NCBI GenBank assembly: GCA_021307325.1
Contig: CP089931.1
Coordinates: 1,388,979-1,452,978 of the forward strand
Reading direction: 5' to 3'
From: Peptoniphilus sp. GNH
GTDB lineage: Bacteria; Bacillota; Clostridia; Tissierellales; Peptoniphilaceae
Length of the DNA stretch: 64,000 nt
Position numbers and translations under genes: made by a program. Each line of letters starts with the position of its first letter. The first letter of the stretch is position 1. Below are positions 39,419 through 49,594 of this stretch, in pieces. The notes beneath the pieces were generated by a model, which was not told the DNA's origin, did no database searches, and saw only the letters and a list, made by a program, of their open reading frames with translations.

Positions 39419-39443
39419 AAAAATAAGAGCCTAAAGGCTCTTA
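39413..39443 (-). terminator. Terminator of the GntR gene
   Basis: TAAGAGCC and GGCTCTTA form an 8-bp stem with a four-base loop, followed on the minus strand by seven T. Confidence 0.82.
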
Positions 39444-39454
39444 AAATTATAATT

Positions 39455-40108
39455 TTATTCCTGAAACATCCTGGAATCATTTTTCATTTCAATTATTGGA
39501 AAGAGGGCTTGTATGTATTCAGCTGAGAGATTTTTTGCTTTTTTACAATCACGACTTTCAATAGCGGATTGAATCTTTTGAATCTTATCATAAATTAAAA
39601 GTAAATTTTCGTTGTCATTTAATATAAAATTAGATATCCTATACAATCTAGCGTCTATAATCATGAGCAAATCTTTCAGAAATTGATTTGAAGTAGAATT
39701 TATTAATGACAAATTCCACTCTACAAGCAAGTTTTTCAAACGATAGAAATCTTCGTTTAGCATTGCCTCTTTCATCTCTTGAGCTAAACTTTTTAAAATT
39801 ATACAATCTTCTGTTATACCTGCATATGCAGTTTGCTCGACCAGCATTGGTTCTAAAATTTTTTTCACAAAGTAGAGGTCTTTACAAAAATCAATAGATA
39901 TTTTGGCAACTTGATAGCTTCTTCTAGGGTTTGCCTTAACCAAGCCTTCTATTTCTAGCTTTTTTAAAGCTTCTCTAACTGGAGTTCTGCTTACGCCAAG
40001 TTCATTTGCAATTTGTAATTCTATTAACTTGTCATTAGGCTTATACTCATCATGTAAAATTTTGTCTTTAAGGAAATCATAGACGTTATTTCTTCGAGGT
40101 GCTCGCAT
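39455..40108 (-). CDS. GntR-family (FCD-type) transcriptional regulator
   Basis: The 217-residue protein has the N-terminal winged helix of GntR regulators (KLIELQIANELGVSRTPVRE, then ALKKLEIEGLVK) and an all-helical C-terminal effector domain of the FadR/FCD class. GGAGG precedes the start at 40108. Its gene lies immediately upstream of the CoA-transferase, though separated by a terminator, so it is a likely local regulator of that gene; the effector is probably a carboxylate. Binding sites were not identified. Confidence 0.87.
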   Translation of the reverse strand: MRAPRRNNVYDFLKDKILHDEYKPNDKLIELQIANELGVSRTPVREALKKLEIEGLVKANPRRSYQVAKISIDFCKDLYFVKKILEPMLVEQTAYAGITEDCIILKSLAQEMKEAMLNEDFYRLKNLLVEWNLSLINSTSNQFLKDLLMIIDARLYRISNFILNDNENLLLIYDKIQKIQSAIESRDCKKAKNLSAEYIQALFPIIEMKNDSRMFQE

Positions 40109-40333
40109 ATTTTCATTCCTCCAACTATATAATTTTAAATTATTCTATCACAGGAAAGAAAAAAATGAATTTTAAAAACTTCCTTTTTTATGGAAAAATA
40201 GAAAGAAACATAGACAGTATGATAAAATTTTACTCAAAACGAGAACTTAATAATTTAAGGTTGGGAAACTATTATTTTAAATATTAGGTGGTAAAATCAA
40301 ATTTTGGTATAATAGAATGCATGAGGTGATTTA

Positions 40334-41749
40334 ATGATAAAATTTGGCAGATTAGAAAAAGACCTTACAAGGGTCAACATTTGTTTTCAAGAAGAAGATT
40401 ATGGAGTTTCTAAAGAACTATATGATTATATAAGCAAAAAGGATATTTTCAAAGCGGAATATAAGCAAATTTTTCAAAACTTGGGACCCAAGAGCGAAAA
40501 TATTATTTTGTTAGGTCTTGGCAAGAGAGAAGATTTTAATTTCAACAAGCTAAGGGAAGTAGCATATAGAATTTTTAATATTATAAAAGAAAATAAAATA
40601 TCCTCACTCAAAATTTGTGGAGGACTTTGCAAAACTGGAGTTCAAGCTTTTGCAGAAGGACTTTTACAAGCTGACTATACTTTTGATGTTTATAAGAAAG
40701 AAAAGACCGAAAAATTTGATTTGAGTGTTGATTTTGAGGTTGATCTATCTAAAGAAGAGCTTGAAGAAGCTTTGAAAGAAATCGAAAATTTGATGGAGGG
40801 AGTTTTTCTAACTAAAGATTTGGTAAACACACCTTCTATCGATATGTATCCAGAGGTCTTGGCTCAAAAAGCCAAGGAACATTTGCAAGATCTTGGAGTG
40901 GAAGTCGAAATTTTAGATAAAAAGGCCATAGAAAAACTTGGCATGCAAGCCTTCTTGGCAGTTTCAAAAGGCTCTGCTAGAGAGCCCAGATTTATAATTA
41001 TGAAATATCTTCCGGTAAAAGGAGAAAAGCCTCTAGCCCTTGTAGGCAAAGGCCTGACCTATGACTCTGGTGGATATGCTCTTAAGATTCCTGCTACAAA
41101 CATGGTAGATATGAAAAGTGACATGGCAGGTTCTGCCAGCGTTATAGGAAGCATCTATGCCCTTGCTAAAAATAAGGTGAAGAAAAATGTGGTGGGTCTT
41201 GTTGCCACTTGTGAAAATATGATTTCAGGAGAGGCCTACAAGAATGGAGATATAATTTCTTCGATGAAGGGTCTTCACATAGAAGTAATAAATACTGATG
41301 CAGAAGGAAGATTGACCCTAGCCGATGCTCTTTACTATGCAGCGACCAAGGTGGATTCAAAAGCCATAATAGATATGGCAACTCTTACTGGAGCCTGCAT
41401 CATGGCTCTTGGCATGAGGACAACAGGATCAGTCACAAATGATGAAAAACTCTATGAAGAAGTGGCTAAGGCCTTTGAAAAATCGGGCGAACAAGTTTGG
41501 CAACTTCCGATATTCGAGGACTCGGAAGAAAAAGTAAAAAGTGACATAGCCGATCTTAAAAACTCTACAACGGGTGGTGCCGGCACTATTACAGCAGGCA
41601 TTTTCTTAAAGAATTTTGTAGAAGGCAAACCTTGGGTTCACTTGGACATAGCCGGCCCTGCTTTTTCAGATTCAGCCTACTCTTTTACTGGCAAAGGAGC
41701 TACGGGTATACCCGTAAAATCAATTTATAATTTCGTAAAAGAATATTAA
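40334..41749 (+). CDS. Leucyl aminopeptidase (M17 family)
   Basis: A 471-residue cytosolic metallo-aminopeptidase. The N-terminal macro-like domain is followed by the M17 catalytic domain with GKGLTYDSGG (metal and substrate Lys/Asp), MKSDMAGSA, and the signature NTDAEGRLTL. Two metal ions release N-terminal residues from peptides during peptide utilisation. TATAAT and GAGGTGA precede it, and a strong hairpin follows, so it is monocistronic. Confidence 0.93.
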   Translation: MIKFGRLEKDLTRVNICFQEEDYGVSKELYDYISKKDIFKAEYKQIFQNLGPKSENIILLGLGKREDFNFNKLREVAYRIFNIIKENKISSLKICGGLCKTGVQAFAEGLLQADYTFDVYKKEKTEKFDLSVDFEVDLSKEELEEALKEIENLMEGVFLTKDLVNTPSIDMYPEVLAQKAKEHLQDLGVEVEILDKKAIEKLGMQAFLAVSKGSAREPRFIIMKYLPVKGEKPLALVGKGLTYDSGGYALKIPATNMVDMKSDMAGSASVIGSIYALAKNKVKKNVVGLVATCENMISGEAYKNGDIISSMKGLHIEVINTDAEGRLTLADALYYAATKVDSKAIIDMATLTGACIMALGMRTTGSVTNDEKLYEEVAKAFEKSGEQVWQLPIFEDSEEKVKSDIADLKNSTTGGAGTITAGIFLKNFVEGKPWVHLDIAGPAFSDSAYSFTGKGATGIPVKSIYNFVKEY

Positions 41750-41754
41750 AAAAT

Positions 41755-41798
41755 ACACCTGGAGAAACTTTTAAAGAGGTCTCTTCCAGGTGTTTTTT
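41755..41798. terminator. Terminator after the aminopeptidase
   Basis: ACACCTGG pairs with CCAGGTGT, extended by GA/TC pairs, followed by TTTTTT. It also faces the end of the reverse-strand glutaredoxin gene. Confidence 0.85.
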
Positions 41799-42036
41799 AT
41801 AAAAACTTTTCTTTTAAATATTTTATTATATCTTCGGATTCATACATGGGTTTTTCATCTATGAATAAGCAAGGCACTTGTCTCTTGCCACCCTTTTCAA
41901 CAAGGTAGTCGAGAGCCTCTTTATCAGTATTTATATTTTTCAATTCAATACCATAAATCTTATTTTCATCTATAAATCTTTCTACCTTTTTGCAAAAAGG
42001 GCAAACTGTGCCCACAAATAGTTTTAAATTTTCCAT
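41797..42036 (-). CDS. Glutaredoxin-like thiol-disulfide protein
   Basis: The 79-residue protein has the glutaredoxin fold: VCPFCKKVERFI gives the CPFC active site, and RQVPCLFID carries the cis-proline. MYESEDIIKYLKEKF is the C-terminal helix. It reduces disulfides or acts in small-molecule thiol exchange; the extra Cys beside the cis-Pro is unusual. AAGGA precedes the start. No partner gene adjoins. Confidence 0.87.
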   Translation of the reverse strand: MENLKLFVGTVCPFCKKVERFIDENKIYGIELKNINTDKEALDYLVEKGGKRQVPCLFIDEKPMYESEDIIKYLKEKFL

Positions 42037-42120
42037 AACTTAGTCCTTTCTTTGTAATTCACTTGATCTACTACATTTATTATTCCCCTATTTTTGATAT
42101 AATAAACAAAGAGGTGGAAT

Positions 42121-42519
42121 ATGGATAATTTTAATAAGAATATCAGCTCTATTATAGACACTCTTAATAGGACTGGCAAAATTTTAAAAGAAAATGCCAT
42201 GGAGCTAAAGAGGGTCGCAAATTTGAGATATAAAATATACGAGACGGACAAGGAAATTTCCAATTTATACAAGGAACTTGGCATAAGATATTACAAGTAC
42301 AATAAGAATATGATTCCAGATATATCGGCACAGACTGTCATGGAAAGGATAGATTTTCTCTATCAAAAGAAAAAAGATTTGGAAATAATCCTTGGCAAAT
42401 ATAAAAATCTGGATGCAAGTCCTAAAAGCATCAAGGACAAGTCGGACGAAGTTTTTTGTCCAAATTGTGGGAAAATATATTCTGCCGACGAGAAGAGATG
42501 CCCCTATTGTGGGAGTTAG
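42121..42519 (+). CDS. Coiled-coil protein with C-terminal zinc ribbon
   Basis: A 132-residue protein of unknown function. A helical, charged N-terminal part (two likely coiled-coil segments, residues ~5-95) is followed by one zinc ribbon, FCPNCGKIYS...KRCPYCGS, at the extreme C-terminus. No signal peptide or membrane segment. A TATAAT box and AGAGGTGG precede it. It ends 2 bases before the alpha/beta hydrolase and begins the hydrolase-MurF-Ddl-RNase R-SmpB gene string, which may be one transcript. Confidence 0.75.
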   Translation: MDNFNKNISSIIDTLNRTGKILKENAMELKRVANLRYKIYETDKEISNLYKELGIRYYKYNKNMIPDISAQTVMERIDFLYQKKKDLEIILGKYKNLDASPKSIKDKSDEVFCPNCGKIYSADEKRCPYCGS

Positions 42520-42521
42520 TG

Positions 42522-43283
42522 ATGCGAAAGACAATAGAACTAAAAAACGTCAAAACCTCCTATATAGAAGAAGGCAGGGGCAAGCCACTTATAATCTTGC
42601 ATGGCTGGGGAGCCAGTATAGAAGCTGTAATGAGTATAGTTAACATTTTAAAAGACACAAGAAAGGTCTATGCAATTGACGGAGCGGGCTTTGGCATGAG
42701 CGATGCACCTGATTATGTCTATGGGACTTATGACTATGCTGAGGCCGTGAAAGAGTTCATAGAAAAAATGTCTCTTGAAAAGCCGGATCTCATAGGTCAT
42801 TCATTTGGAGGCAAGACTCTCATAGCTTTAGCTAGCAAATATCCCGAGCTTGTAGGCAAACTTGTGATGATAGATGCCAGTGGAATCATTCCAAAGAGGA
42901 AATTATCCTACTATCTGAAAGTATATTCTTTTAAAATTTTAAAAAATCTCTACACCAATATTTTATTTTGGAAGAACAAGGAAGAAAGTCTCAAATCTTT
43001 CTATAAAAAATTCGGCTCGGACGACTATAAGAATTCTGATGGTATAATGAGAAAGGTCTTTGTAAAGGTTGTAAACGAAGATATGCAAGGAGCTCTCAAA
43101 AAAATCGAGGCTGAAACCTTATTGATATGGGGCGATGAAGATAAAGATACGCCTCTTTATATGGGCAAAATTTTTGAAAGGGAAATTAAAAATTCAGGTC
43201 TTGTGGTCTTGAGAGGGGGCCACTATTCCTATGCCGATGACTATGCCACTTTTAGAGCTGTCATCAAATCATTTTTAGGGTGA
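42522..43283 (+). CDS. Alpha/beta-fold hydrolase
   Basis: The 253-residue enzyme has LIILHGWGAS (oxyanion HG), the nucleophile elbow GHSFGGKT, an acid in LLIWGDEDKDTP and the catalytic His in RGGHYSYAD. I start at the ATG at 42522, with GGGAG before it; the longer frame runs through the zinc-ribbon gene. Substrate not deducible. It sits 3 bases before the MurF-like gene, which hints at a role in cell-envelope work, by context only. Confidence 0.85.
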   Translation: MRKTIELKNVKTSYIEEGRGKPLIILHGWGASIEAVMSIVNILKDTRKVYAIDGAGFGMSDAPDYVYGTYDYAEAVKEFIEKMSLEKPDLIGHSFGGKTLIALASKYPELVGKLVMIDASGIIPKRKLSYYLKVYSFKILKNLYTNILFWKNKEESLKSFYKKFGSDDYKNSDGIMRKVFVKVVNEDMQGALKKIEAETLLIWGDEDKDTPLYMGKIFEREIKNSGLVVLRGGHYSYADDYATFRAVIKSFLG

Positions 43284-43286
43284 ATT

Positions 43287-44816
43287 ATGGAAAACATTTA
43301 TATAATTTTATTTCAATTTATAGATTACATGGCCTTGGCAGGGTTTTATTTTGTGACCAAAAAGGCTTCAGAACCCTGCTTGCACATTCTACAGCTAGAA
43401 GGCTATGAAAGCGCCGATTACTTAAAATGGCTAAAGGAAAACAGGTCGCTTTTAGGCAAAAAGCTAAGTCAAGAAAAGACGCCCCTAGTATGGACTGATA
43501 GGGCGAAGAGACTCTTTGGGGTACACTCATCAATTCTACTTGTAATAGGTTTAATTTTATCTATATCAAGTTTAATTTTTTCTAAAATTATAGGCTATGA
43601 AATAGCAACAGCAGCCTACCTCATAGGACTTTTTATAGCCTACAATTTAAGGGCCTACATCATGGTCTTGGCAAATAAAATCAACAAGCCTAGAGAAGAA
43701 AAAATCAACATGGGTTTTTATAATATGGCTCTTGAAAAAATAAAATCCAGAAAAAAATCAGGTCTTGTTGTGGTGGGCATCACAGGTTCTTATGGCAAGA
43801 CATCTACAAAATTTATGTTGCAAACCATTTTAAGCGAGAAATTAAAGACAATGACAACTCCATCGTCTTTTAATACGCCGATGGGCTTATCCAAGGTGAT
43901 AAACAATGATTTGACAGACGACATAGAGGTGTTTGTAGCTGAACTTGGAGCCAAAAAAATTGGAGAAATAAAAGAAGTGGCAGATCTTGTGCAACCAGAA
44001 ATAGGTATTTTGACTGCAATAGGACCTACTCACATGCATATGTTTAAGACAATCGAGAATATACAAAAGACAAAGTATGAGTTAATAGAAGCTCTTCCTA
44101 AAAATGGACTTGGAATTTTCAACTATGACAACGAATACGTAAAGCCTTTAGCGGACAGAGAAGATGTCAGAGTTTTCAGATACGGCTTGGAAAATAACGA
44201 GAAATTGGCTCTTTTCGCAAAAGATATAGAAGTATTTGAAAGAGGTTCAAAGTTTAAGTTAGTTTGGAAGGATAAAGAGATGGCTTGTAGTACCAAAGTC
44301 TTGGGTAAGCACAATATTTCAAACATTTTGGCGGCTGCATCCTGTGCCTTGAACTTGGGCTTGAGCCTTGAAGAAATAAAAAATGGAATCGAAAAGATAG
44401 AACCAGTAGAACACAGATTGAGCCTAGTGGAAAATGAATCACAGATAGTTATAATAGATGATGCCTTTAATTCTAATCCGGTTGGAGCGAGGGCTGCTCT
44501 AGATGTACTTTCAAATTTCAAGGAAGGTAGAAAAATAGTCATAACTCCCGGTATGGTAGAACTCGGAGATATGGAAGAAGAAGAAAATAAGATTTTCGGA
44601 AAAGAGCTAGCTAGGGTTTGCGATTTTATAATACTTGTTGGCAAAAAGAGGACTCTACCTATTCAAGAAGGTATAAGGGAAGAAAATTTTAAAGAAGAGA
44701 ATTTATTTGTAGCAGGAAGTCTAAATGAGGCGACACAAATCCTCGGTCATCTGACAAGACCGGGAGATGTAGTCCTTTTTGAAAATGACTTGCCAGACAG
44801 CTATTCGGAGGAATGA
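43287..44816 (+). CDS. MurF-like Mur ligase with N-terminal membrane region
   Basis: The 509-residue protein has the Mur ligase ATP-binding loop VVGITGSYGKTSTKFML (residue ~157), the middle-domain ELGAKKIGEI and TAIGPTHMHMF, and the C-terminal domain IDDAFNSNPVGARAAL. These are typical of MurF, which adds D-Ala-D-Ala to the UDP-MurNAc-tripeptide, and ddl follows. The N-terminus is unusual. Instead of the soluble UDP-binding domain it has a membrane segment (residues ~4-23) and two more helices (~82-130). It may be a membrane-tethered MurF or a ligase acting on a lipid-linked substrate. Confidence 0.82.
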   Translation: MENIYIILFQFIDYMALAGFYFVTKKASEPCLHILQLEGYESADYLKWLKENRSLLGKKLSQEKTPLVWTDRAKRLFGVHSSILLVIGLILSISSLIFSKIIGYEIATAAYLIGLFIAYNLRAYIMVLANKINKPREEKINMGFYNMALEKIKSRKKSGLVVVGITGSYGKTSTKFMLQTILSEKLKTMTTPSSFNTPMGLSKVINNDLTDDIEVFVAELGAKKIGEIKEVADLVQPEIGILTAIGPTHMHMFKTIENIQKTKYELIEALPKNGLGIFNYDNEYVKPLADREDVRVFRYGLENNEKLALFAKDIEVFERGSKFKLVWKDKEMACSTKVLGKHNISNILAAASCALNLGLSLEEIKNGIEKIEPVEHRLSLVENESQIVIIDDAFNSNPVGARAALDVLSNFKEGRKIVITPGMVELGDMEEEENKIFGKELARVCDFIILVGKKRTLPIQEGIREENFKEENLFVAGSLNEATQILGHLTRPGDVVLFENDLPDSYSEE

Positions 44817-44817
44817 G

Positions 44818-45996
44818 ATGGAAAATATAGCAGTATTATTTGGTGGAAGAAGTGTAGAACATGAGGTTTCGGTTATTACAGGGCTTCAAGTAATTGAAAA
44901 CATGGATAAGGAAAAATTTAATCCAATACCCATATTTTTGGACAAGGATGGAAAATTTTACACTGGAGAAAGTCTTAAATCTTTTAAAAGTTTTAAGCAA
45001 GGCTCCTATAAAAAAGAAGGTATAGAAGTTTTCTTTAAGCCTGAATACAAAAATTTCAATCTCTATACACTTGAAGATAAATCAGGCCTATTTAACAAGC
45101 AAAAAAGCGAAAAAGTCTATGCTAAGATTGACCTTATATTCCCGGCTTTACATGGGACTTTTGGAGAAGATGGATGCATCCAAGGCCTCTTTGAGCTTAT
45201 GCAAATCCCATATGTAAGTGGGGGTGTTGCTGCTAGTGCCGCTTCCATGGACAAGGTTTTGATGAAGAAAGTTTTCCAAGCAGATGGCCTACCACTTGTG
45301 GAATACAAGTATTTTTACAGATCTGAGTACGAAGACAAAAAGGATGAGATTTTAGGTTATGGTGATGAGCTTGGATATCCTATAATTGTAAAGCCAGCCA
45401 ATCTAGGCTCAAGTGTCGGCATTTCGAAAGCAAAAAACAGACAAGAGCTAGAAGCTGCCATAGAAGTAGCCAAGCATTTTGACAAAAAAATCATTTTGGA
45501 ACGCTGCGTAGAAAATTTAAGAGAGATTAATATGAGCGTTTTGGGCTATGAAAGCTATCTTGAAACCTCAAGGACAGAAGAGCCTGTTTCTTGGTCAGAC
45601 TTTTTAACTTATGACGAAAAATACAAGCAAAAGAATTCGAAGTCTGGGTCAAAGTCATCGGGCAAGGCGTCCGCTTCAAGAAATATACCTGCAAAAATTT
45701 CTCCTGATGTAGAAGAAGAAATAAGAAGACTTGCAGTGAAAGCTTTTAAGGCTGTGGATTGTGCCGGAGTTTCAAGAATTGACTTCATGCTTGAAAAAGA
45801 CAAGGTCTATGTAAATGAAATCAATACTCTGCCAGGTTCATGTGCTTTTTATCTCTGGGAACATAAATACAGCTTCAAGGAGCTTATAACTAAACTCATA
45901 GATATAGCCAAGGCAGTTTATAAAAACAAGTCTGAAAATTCCTACTCAATAAACTCCAACCTCTTTGAAAAAACATCTTATGGTGGAAAGTTATAA
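44818..45996 (+). CDS. ddl: D-alanine--D-alanine ligase
   Basis: The 392-residue ATP-grasp ligase makes D-Ala-D-Ala for peptidoglycan. It has VLFGGRSVEHEVSVITG, HGTFGEDGCIQGL, VKPANLGSSVGISK and NEINTLPG. The start at 44818 follows GGAGGAATG and comes one base after the murF stop. The insert around residues 275-300 (KNSKSGSKSSGKASASRN) is a basic Ser/Lys loop. The terminal ~20 residues extend past the usual end. It acts with the MurF-like protein just upstream. Confidence 0.94.
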   Translation: MENIAVLFGGRSVEHEVSVITGLQVIENMDKEKFNPIPIFLDKDGKFYTGESLKSFKSFKQGSYKKEGIEVFFKPEYKNFNLYTLEDKSGLFNKQKSEKVYAKIDLIFPALHGTFGEDGCIQGLFELMQIPYVSGGVAASAASMDKVLMKKVFQADGLPLVEYKYFYRSEYEDKKDEILGYGDELGYPIIVKPANLGSSVGISKAKNRQELEAAIEVAKHFDKKIILERCVENLREINMSVLGYESYLETSRTEEPVSWSDFLTYDEKYKQKNSKSGSKSSGKASASRNIPAKISPDVEEEIRRLAVKAFKAVDCAGVSRIDFMLEKDKVYVNEINTLPGSCAFYLWEHKYSFKELITKLIDIAKAVYKNKSENSYSINSNLFEKTSYGGKL

Positions 45997-48092
45997 TGAT
46001 TAGAGAAGCCTTAAAGGAAATCTTATCAGACTTAGGTCCTGTAAAATTTAAAACACTTGCAAAGTATATGCAAATCTCCAACAAAGACAAAAAAGATTTT
46101 GCTGAACTTTTGAGAGAAATGGAAAAAAATGGAGAGATTTTTTTCGTAGACGACAAGTATCAGCTAGAAGGAGAAAACTTGATAAAAGGGCAAATCCAGG
46201 GTAACAGCAAGGGCTTTGCCTTTCTTTTAAGAGATGAGGGCAAGGATATCTTTATAGCTAGGGAAGATAAGCTCGGTGCAATGGATGGAGATAGCGTACT
46301 TGTAAAAATCACCAAGGCTTGTAAAGAGAAACAATCCTTTGAAGGCAAGGTAGTCAAAATTTTAAAAAGAGCCAACAAGGACTTGGTAGGCACCTACCAA
46401 GATTCGGGCAAGTTTGGATTTGTAGTACCACTAAATGACAGAATAGATACTGATATCTTTATACCAGGAGGTAAAAATCTGGGAGCTAAGACTGGCCAAA
46501 GGGTACTTGTAAAAATAGACAAATGGCAGAGCGGCAAAGCTTCTGCAGAGGGTCACATATTAGAAGTTTTCGGCTACCCAGAGGACAGGGGAGTAGATAT
46601 CCTAACCATAGCAAGAAATTTTAATTTGCCACAGAATTTCCCCAAAGAAGTCCTAGATGAGATTAAGAAAATTCCAGATAAAGTGCTTGAAAGGGACTTA
46701 AAAAACAGGAGAGACTTCACAAAAGACAGAGTGTTTACAATAGATGGAAAAGATTCAAAGGATTTTGACGATGCTGTATCTATAAATTTTGATGGCAAGT
46801 ACTATGAATTGAAAGTCCATATAGCAGATGTTGCTTTTTATGTAGAAGCAGGCTCTGCCTTAGACCAAGAAGCCTTAAAAAGAGGAAACTCCTACTATCT
46901 TTTGACAAGGGTCATCCCTATGCTACCTGAAGAACTTTCAAACGGAATTTGCTCTTTAAATGAAGGTCAAAATAGATTAACCCTATCTGTACTTATGAAA
47001 ATTGACACCAAGGGGAAAGTGGTCGAGAGTGAAATTTGCGAGGGCTATATCAGGTCTTGCAAAAGGCTAGTCTATGATACTGTCAGTGATTTTTTAGAAG
47101 ACGGCAAAGAGGATGCTTCCTTAGAAGGACTCTATGAGGATCTTAAAATCATGGGAGACTTACAAAAAGTCTTGTATAAAAAAAGATTATTGAGAGGCTC
47201 GATAGATTTTAATTTCAAAGAGACCAAGATAGATCTCGACTCCAAAGACAGGCCTGTGAAAATCTACCCCTATGAAAGAAGAATAGCCAATAGGATAATA
47301 GAAGAGTTTATGATTCTTACAAATGAAGTAGTGGCAGAAGAATACTTTTGGAGAGAAATTCCTTTTGTTTATAGAGTCCATGATGAGCCAAGTTTGGAAA
47401 AAATAGCGAGTTTAAACCAAATGCTAAGACCTCTTAATCTAAAAATAAAGAATTTAAAAGAGATAAGTCCCAGGAGTTTTCAAGAGGTCATAGATTCTAT
47501 AAAGGGACAAGATGATGAGGAGTTTGTATCTACAATCATCCTAAGATCTATGCAAAAAGCTGGATACGATACAGAAGAGAGGGGACACTTTGGTCTCGGA
47601 GCGAGATACTATTCACACTTTACATCTCCAATAAGGAGATATTCAGATCTTATAATACACAGGATAATAAAAGAAAATATCCACAACAAATTTTCTAAAA
47701 AGAGATTTGCCTATTATGAAAAAGTCCTGCCAGGAATCTGCAAAAAAGTTTCAGAGATGGAGCTTGTTCAGGATGAGGCTGAAAGAGCTGTAAAAGATGC
47801 AAAAATTGCTCAGTATATGAAAGACAAGATAGGAGAAGTGTATGATGCGAAGATTACAGGAATAACAAATTTTGGAATTTTCGCCGCCTTAGAAAATACA
47901 GTTGAAGGACTAATTTCTTATCAATCAATTGATGAGTACTTAGAATATGATGATAGCACATACACTGCCATTTCAAGAGATAGTGGAATCATTTATAAAC
48001 TTGGAGATGAGATAAGAGTAAGACTTGTCAATGTAAATTTGGACAAGGCTCAAATAGATTTTGAACTGCTTAGCTCCAAAGAGGAGGGATAA
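45996..48092 (+). CDS. rnr: Ribonuclease R
   Basis: This 698-residue 3'-5' exoribonuclease has an N-terminal winged helix, two cold-shock/OB domains, the RNB catalytic domain with the acidic cluster [14 protein letters not shown], and a C-terminal S1 domain ([17 protein letters not shown]). It degrades structured RNA and works with trans-translation. Its start shares the A of the ddl stop (TAATG). smpB follows directly, a conserved neighbourhood that fits the tmRNA partnership; no ssrA gene was found here. Confidence 0.95.
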   Translation: MIREALKEILSDLGPVKFKTLAKYMQISNKDKKDFAELLREMEKNGEIFFVDDKYQLEGENLIKGQIQGNSKGFAFLLRDEGKDIFIAREDKLGAMDGDSVLVKITKACKEKQSFEGKVVKILKRANKDLVGTYQDSGKFGFVVPLNDRIDTDIFIPGGKNLGAKTGQRVLVKIDKWQSGKASAEGHILEVFGYPEDRGVDILTIARNFNLPQNFPKEVLDEIKKIPDKVLERDLKNRRDFTKDRVFTIDGKDSKDFDDAVSINFDGKYYELKVHIADVAFYVEAGSALDQEALKRGNSYYLLTRVIPMLPEELSNGICSLNEGQNRLTLSVLMKIDTKGKVVESEICEGYIRSCKRLVYDTVSDFLEDGKEDASLEGLYEDLKIMGDLQKVLYKKRLLRGSIDFNFKETKIDLDSKDRPVKIYPYERRIANRIIEEFMILTNEVVAEEYFWREIPFVYRVHDEPSLEKIASLNQMLRPLNLKIKNLKEISPRSFQEVIDSIKGQDDEEFVSTIILRSMQKAGYDTEERGHFGLGARYYSHFTSPIRRYSDLIIHRIIKENIHNKFSKKRFAYYEKVLPGICKKVSEMELVQDEAERAVKDAKIAQYMKDKIGEVYDAKITGITNFGIFAALENTVEGLISYQSIDEYLEYDDSTYTAISRDSGIIYKLGDEIRVRLVNVNLDKAQIDFELLSSKEEG

Positions 48093-48093
48093 A

Positions 48094-48555
48094 ATGGCTA
48101 AAAATAAAAATGATGCTCTAGCGACAAATAGAAAGGCCAACCACGATTATTTTATAGAGTCCTCCTTAGAAGTGGGCATAGCTTTAAAGGGTACGGAAGT
48201 GAAATCCATAAGAAAGGGATCTGCCAACTTAAAAGATTCTTATGCATCAATTCAAAAGGGAGAAGTCTTTGTAGAAAATATGCACATATCTCCTTTTGAA
48301 CAGGGAAACATATACAATGTGGACCCCTTGAGAAAGAGGAAGTTGCTTTTGCACAAAAAAGAAATCAGAAAGCTAGAAAGAGAAATAACACAAAAGGGAT
48401 ACACTCTAGTGCCTTTGAAGCTCTATCTAGTAAGGGGCAGGGTCAAGATGCAGCTTGGACTTGCTAGAGGTAAAAAACTCTACGACAAAAGAGATGCCTT
48501 AGCAAAAAAAGATTCGGACATGAGAATTAGAAGGGCCTTGAGGAGTAATTATTAA
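48094..48555 (+). CDS. smpB: SsrA-binding protein SmpB
   Basis: At 153 residues it has the expected length. Motifs are [38 protein letters not shown] and the basic tail [19 protein letters not shown]. It delivers tmRNA to stalled ribosomes. I use the ATG at 48094 with GAGGAGGG before it. It overlaps the following acyltransferase start by one base. Confidence 0.95.
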   Translation: MAKNKNDALATNRKANHDYFIESSLEVGIALKGTEVKSIRKGSANLKDSYASIQKGEVFVENMHISPFEQGNIYNVDPLRKRKLLLHKKEIRKLEREITQKGYTLVPLKLYLVRGRVKMQLGLARGKKLYDKRDALAKKDSDMRIRRALRSNY

Positions 48556-49559
48556 TGGAAAAAAGAAAAGTAAATTTCGATTTACTTAGAGTAATCTCAG
48601 CATTTTTTGTAATAATTTTACATGTATCATCTGGTGGCGTTTCAAATCCTCAAAATCCAGAATTTTTTTACTACAACATTTATTCTCAGTTGTCTAGATT
48701 TGCAGTGCCAATTTTTATAATGATAAGTGGTTATTTCAACTTGAATAGGAAGATGACTATAAAAAAAGCCATCGACAAATCCTTGCGCCTTTATATAATA
48801 ATTGTTTTTTGGGCCATCGTTTATCTTTTGAAAAATTTACTTGCTGGAGGCTCCATGCCCCTTATCCAGATTTTACAAGAGCTAGTCCTAGGCCATTACC
48901 ATATGTGGTTTTTATATATGACAATAGGTCTTTATCTAGCCACGCCAATTTTGGATGCAGCTTTTGAAAAAATTGAAAATTTAGAATACTTTTTAATCTT
49001 GGGCCTAATATTTTCTATAATTACCCCCAGCCTTTTCATAATTTTTAAAAATGGAAGTCTGACAAACCTAATTGCATCTTATTTTTCTTATTTTTATTTT
49101 GGATTATCTTATGGATTTACAATCTATTATAGCCTAGGCTCCTATTTGGGTCGCAGAGAAATAAAACACAAAAATGCCATCTACATTGTGGGTCTTATAG
49201 CAATCTTGGTATCAATATACGGCCAATACAAAATGAATGTAAATAGAAAAGGACTAATTTATGGCTTTTATGATGTGATGGGGATATTTGCATATCTATA
49301 TTCAACAGCTATCTTCTTATTTATAAAGAACCTAAAAATAGAAAGAGACTTTGTAAAAAGAATAATAGAAAAACTCGCTGATTTGAGTTTGGGCATTTTT
49401 CTAATTCACGATCTTTTTCTTGGAAGGAGTATAAGACTTTTTGCTGGAACTCATCCTCTTATTAGAATTTTTCTTGCATCGTCTTTAATATTTTTGCTAT
49501 CGGCTCTTGCGGTTTGGATTCTCAAAAAGATACCTTGGGTCAAAAACCACTTGCTCTAG
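48555..49559 (+). CDS. Acyltransferase 3 family membrane protein
   Basis: A 334-residue multi-pass membrane protein (about ten helices). It begins VNFDLLRVISAFFVIILHVS, the acyltransferase-3 signature with the conserved His in helix 1, and continues SRFAVPIFIMISGYF. These enzymes O-acylate cell-surface sugars or lipids. The C-terminus ends in a basic tail after the last helix. It is translationally coupled to smpB but its function is unrelated to trans-translation. Confidence 0.87.
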   Translation: MEKRKVNFDLLRVISAFFVIILHVSSGGVSNPQNPEFFYYNIYSQLSRFAVPIFIMISGYFNLNRKMTIKKAIDKSLRLYIIIVFWAIVYLLKNLLAGGSMPLIQILQELVLGHYHMWFLYMTIGLYLATPILDAAFEKIENLEYFLILGLIFSIITPSLFIIFKNGSLTNLIASYFSYFYFGLSYGFTIYYSLGSYLGRREIKHKNAIYIVGLIAILVSIYGQYKMNVNRKGLIYGFYDVMGIFAYLYSTAIFLFIKNLKIERDFVKRIIEKLADLSLGIFLIHDLFLGRSIRLFAGTHPLIRIFLASSLIFLLSALAVWILKKIPWVKNHLL

Positions 49560-49588
49560 TTGAAAAACTAAAGGCTACTTGGTATAAT
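49560..49588 (+). promoter_or_regulatory. Promoter of the serS T-box leader
   Basis: TTGAAA and TATAAT are separated by 17 bp. Confidence 0.82.
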
Positions 49589-49594
49589 ACAGAT

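Noticed and set aside
40165-40287. 40-codon frame with AGGAAAG before its ATG in the GntR-aminopeptidase gap
   Set aside because: Short, A/T-rich, low-complexity and without recognisable features. It ends just upstream of the aminopeptidase promoter. Kept as unlikely.
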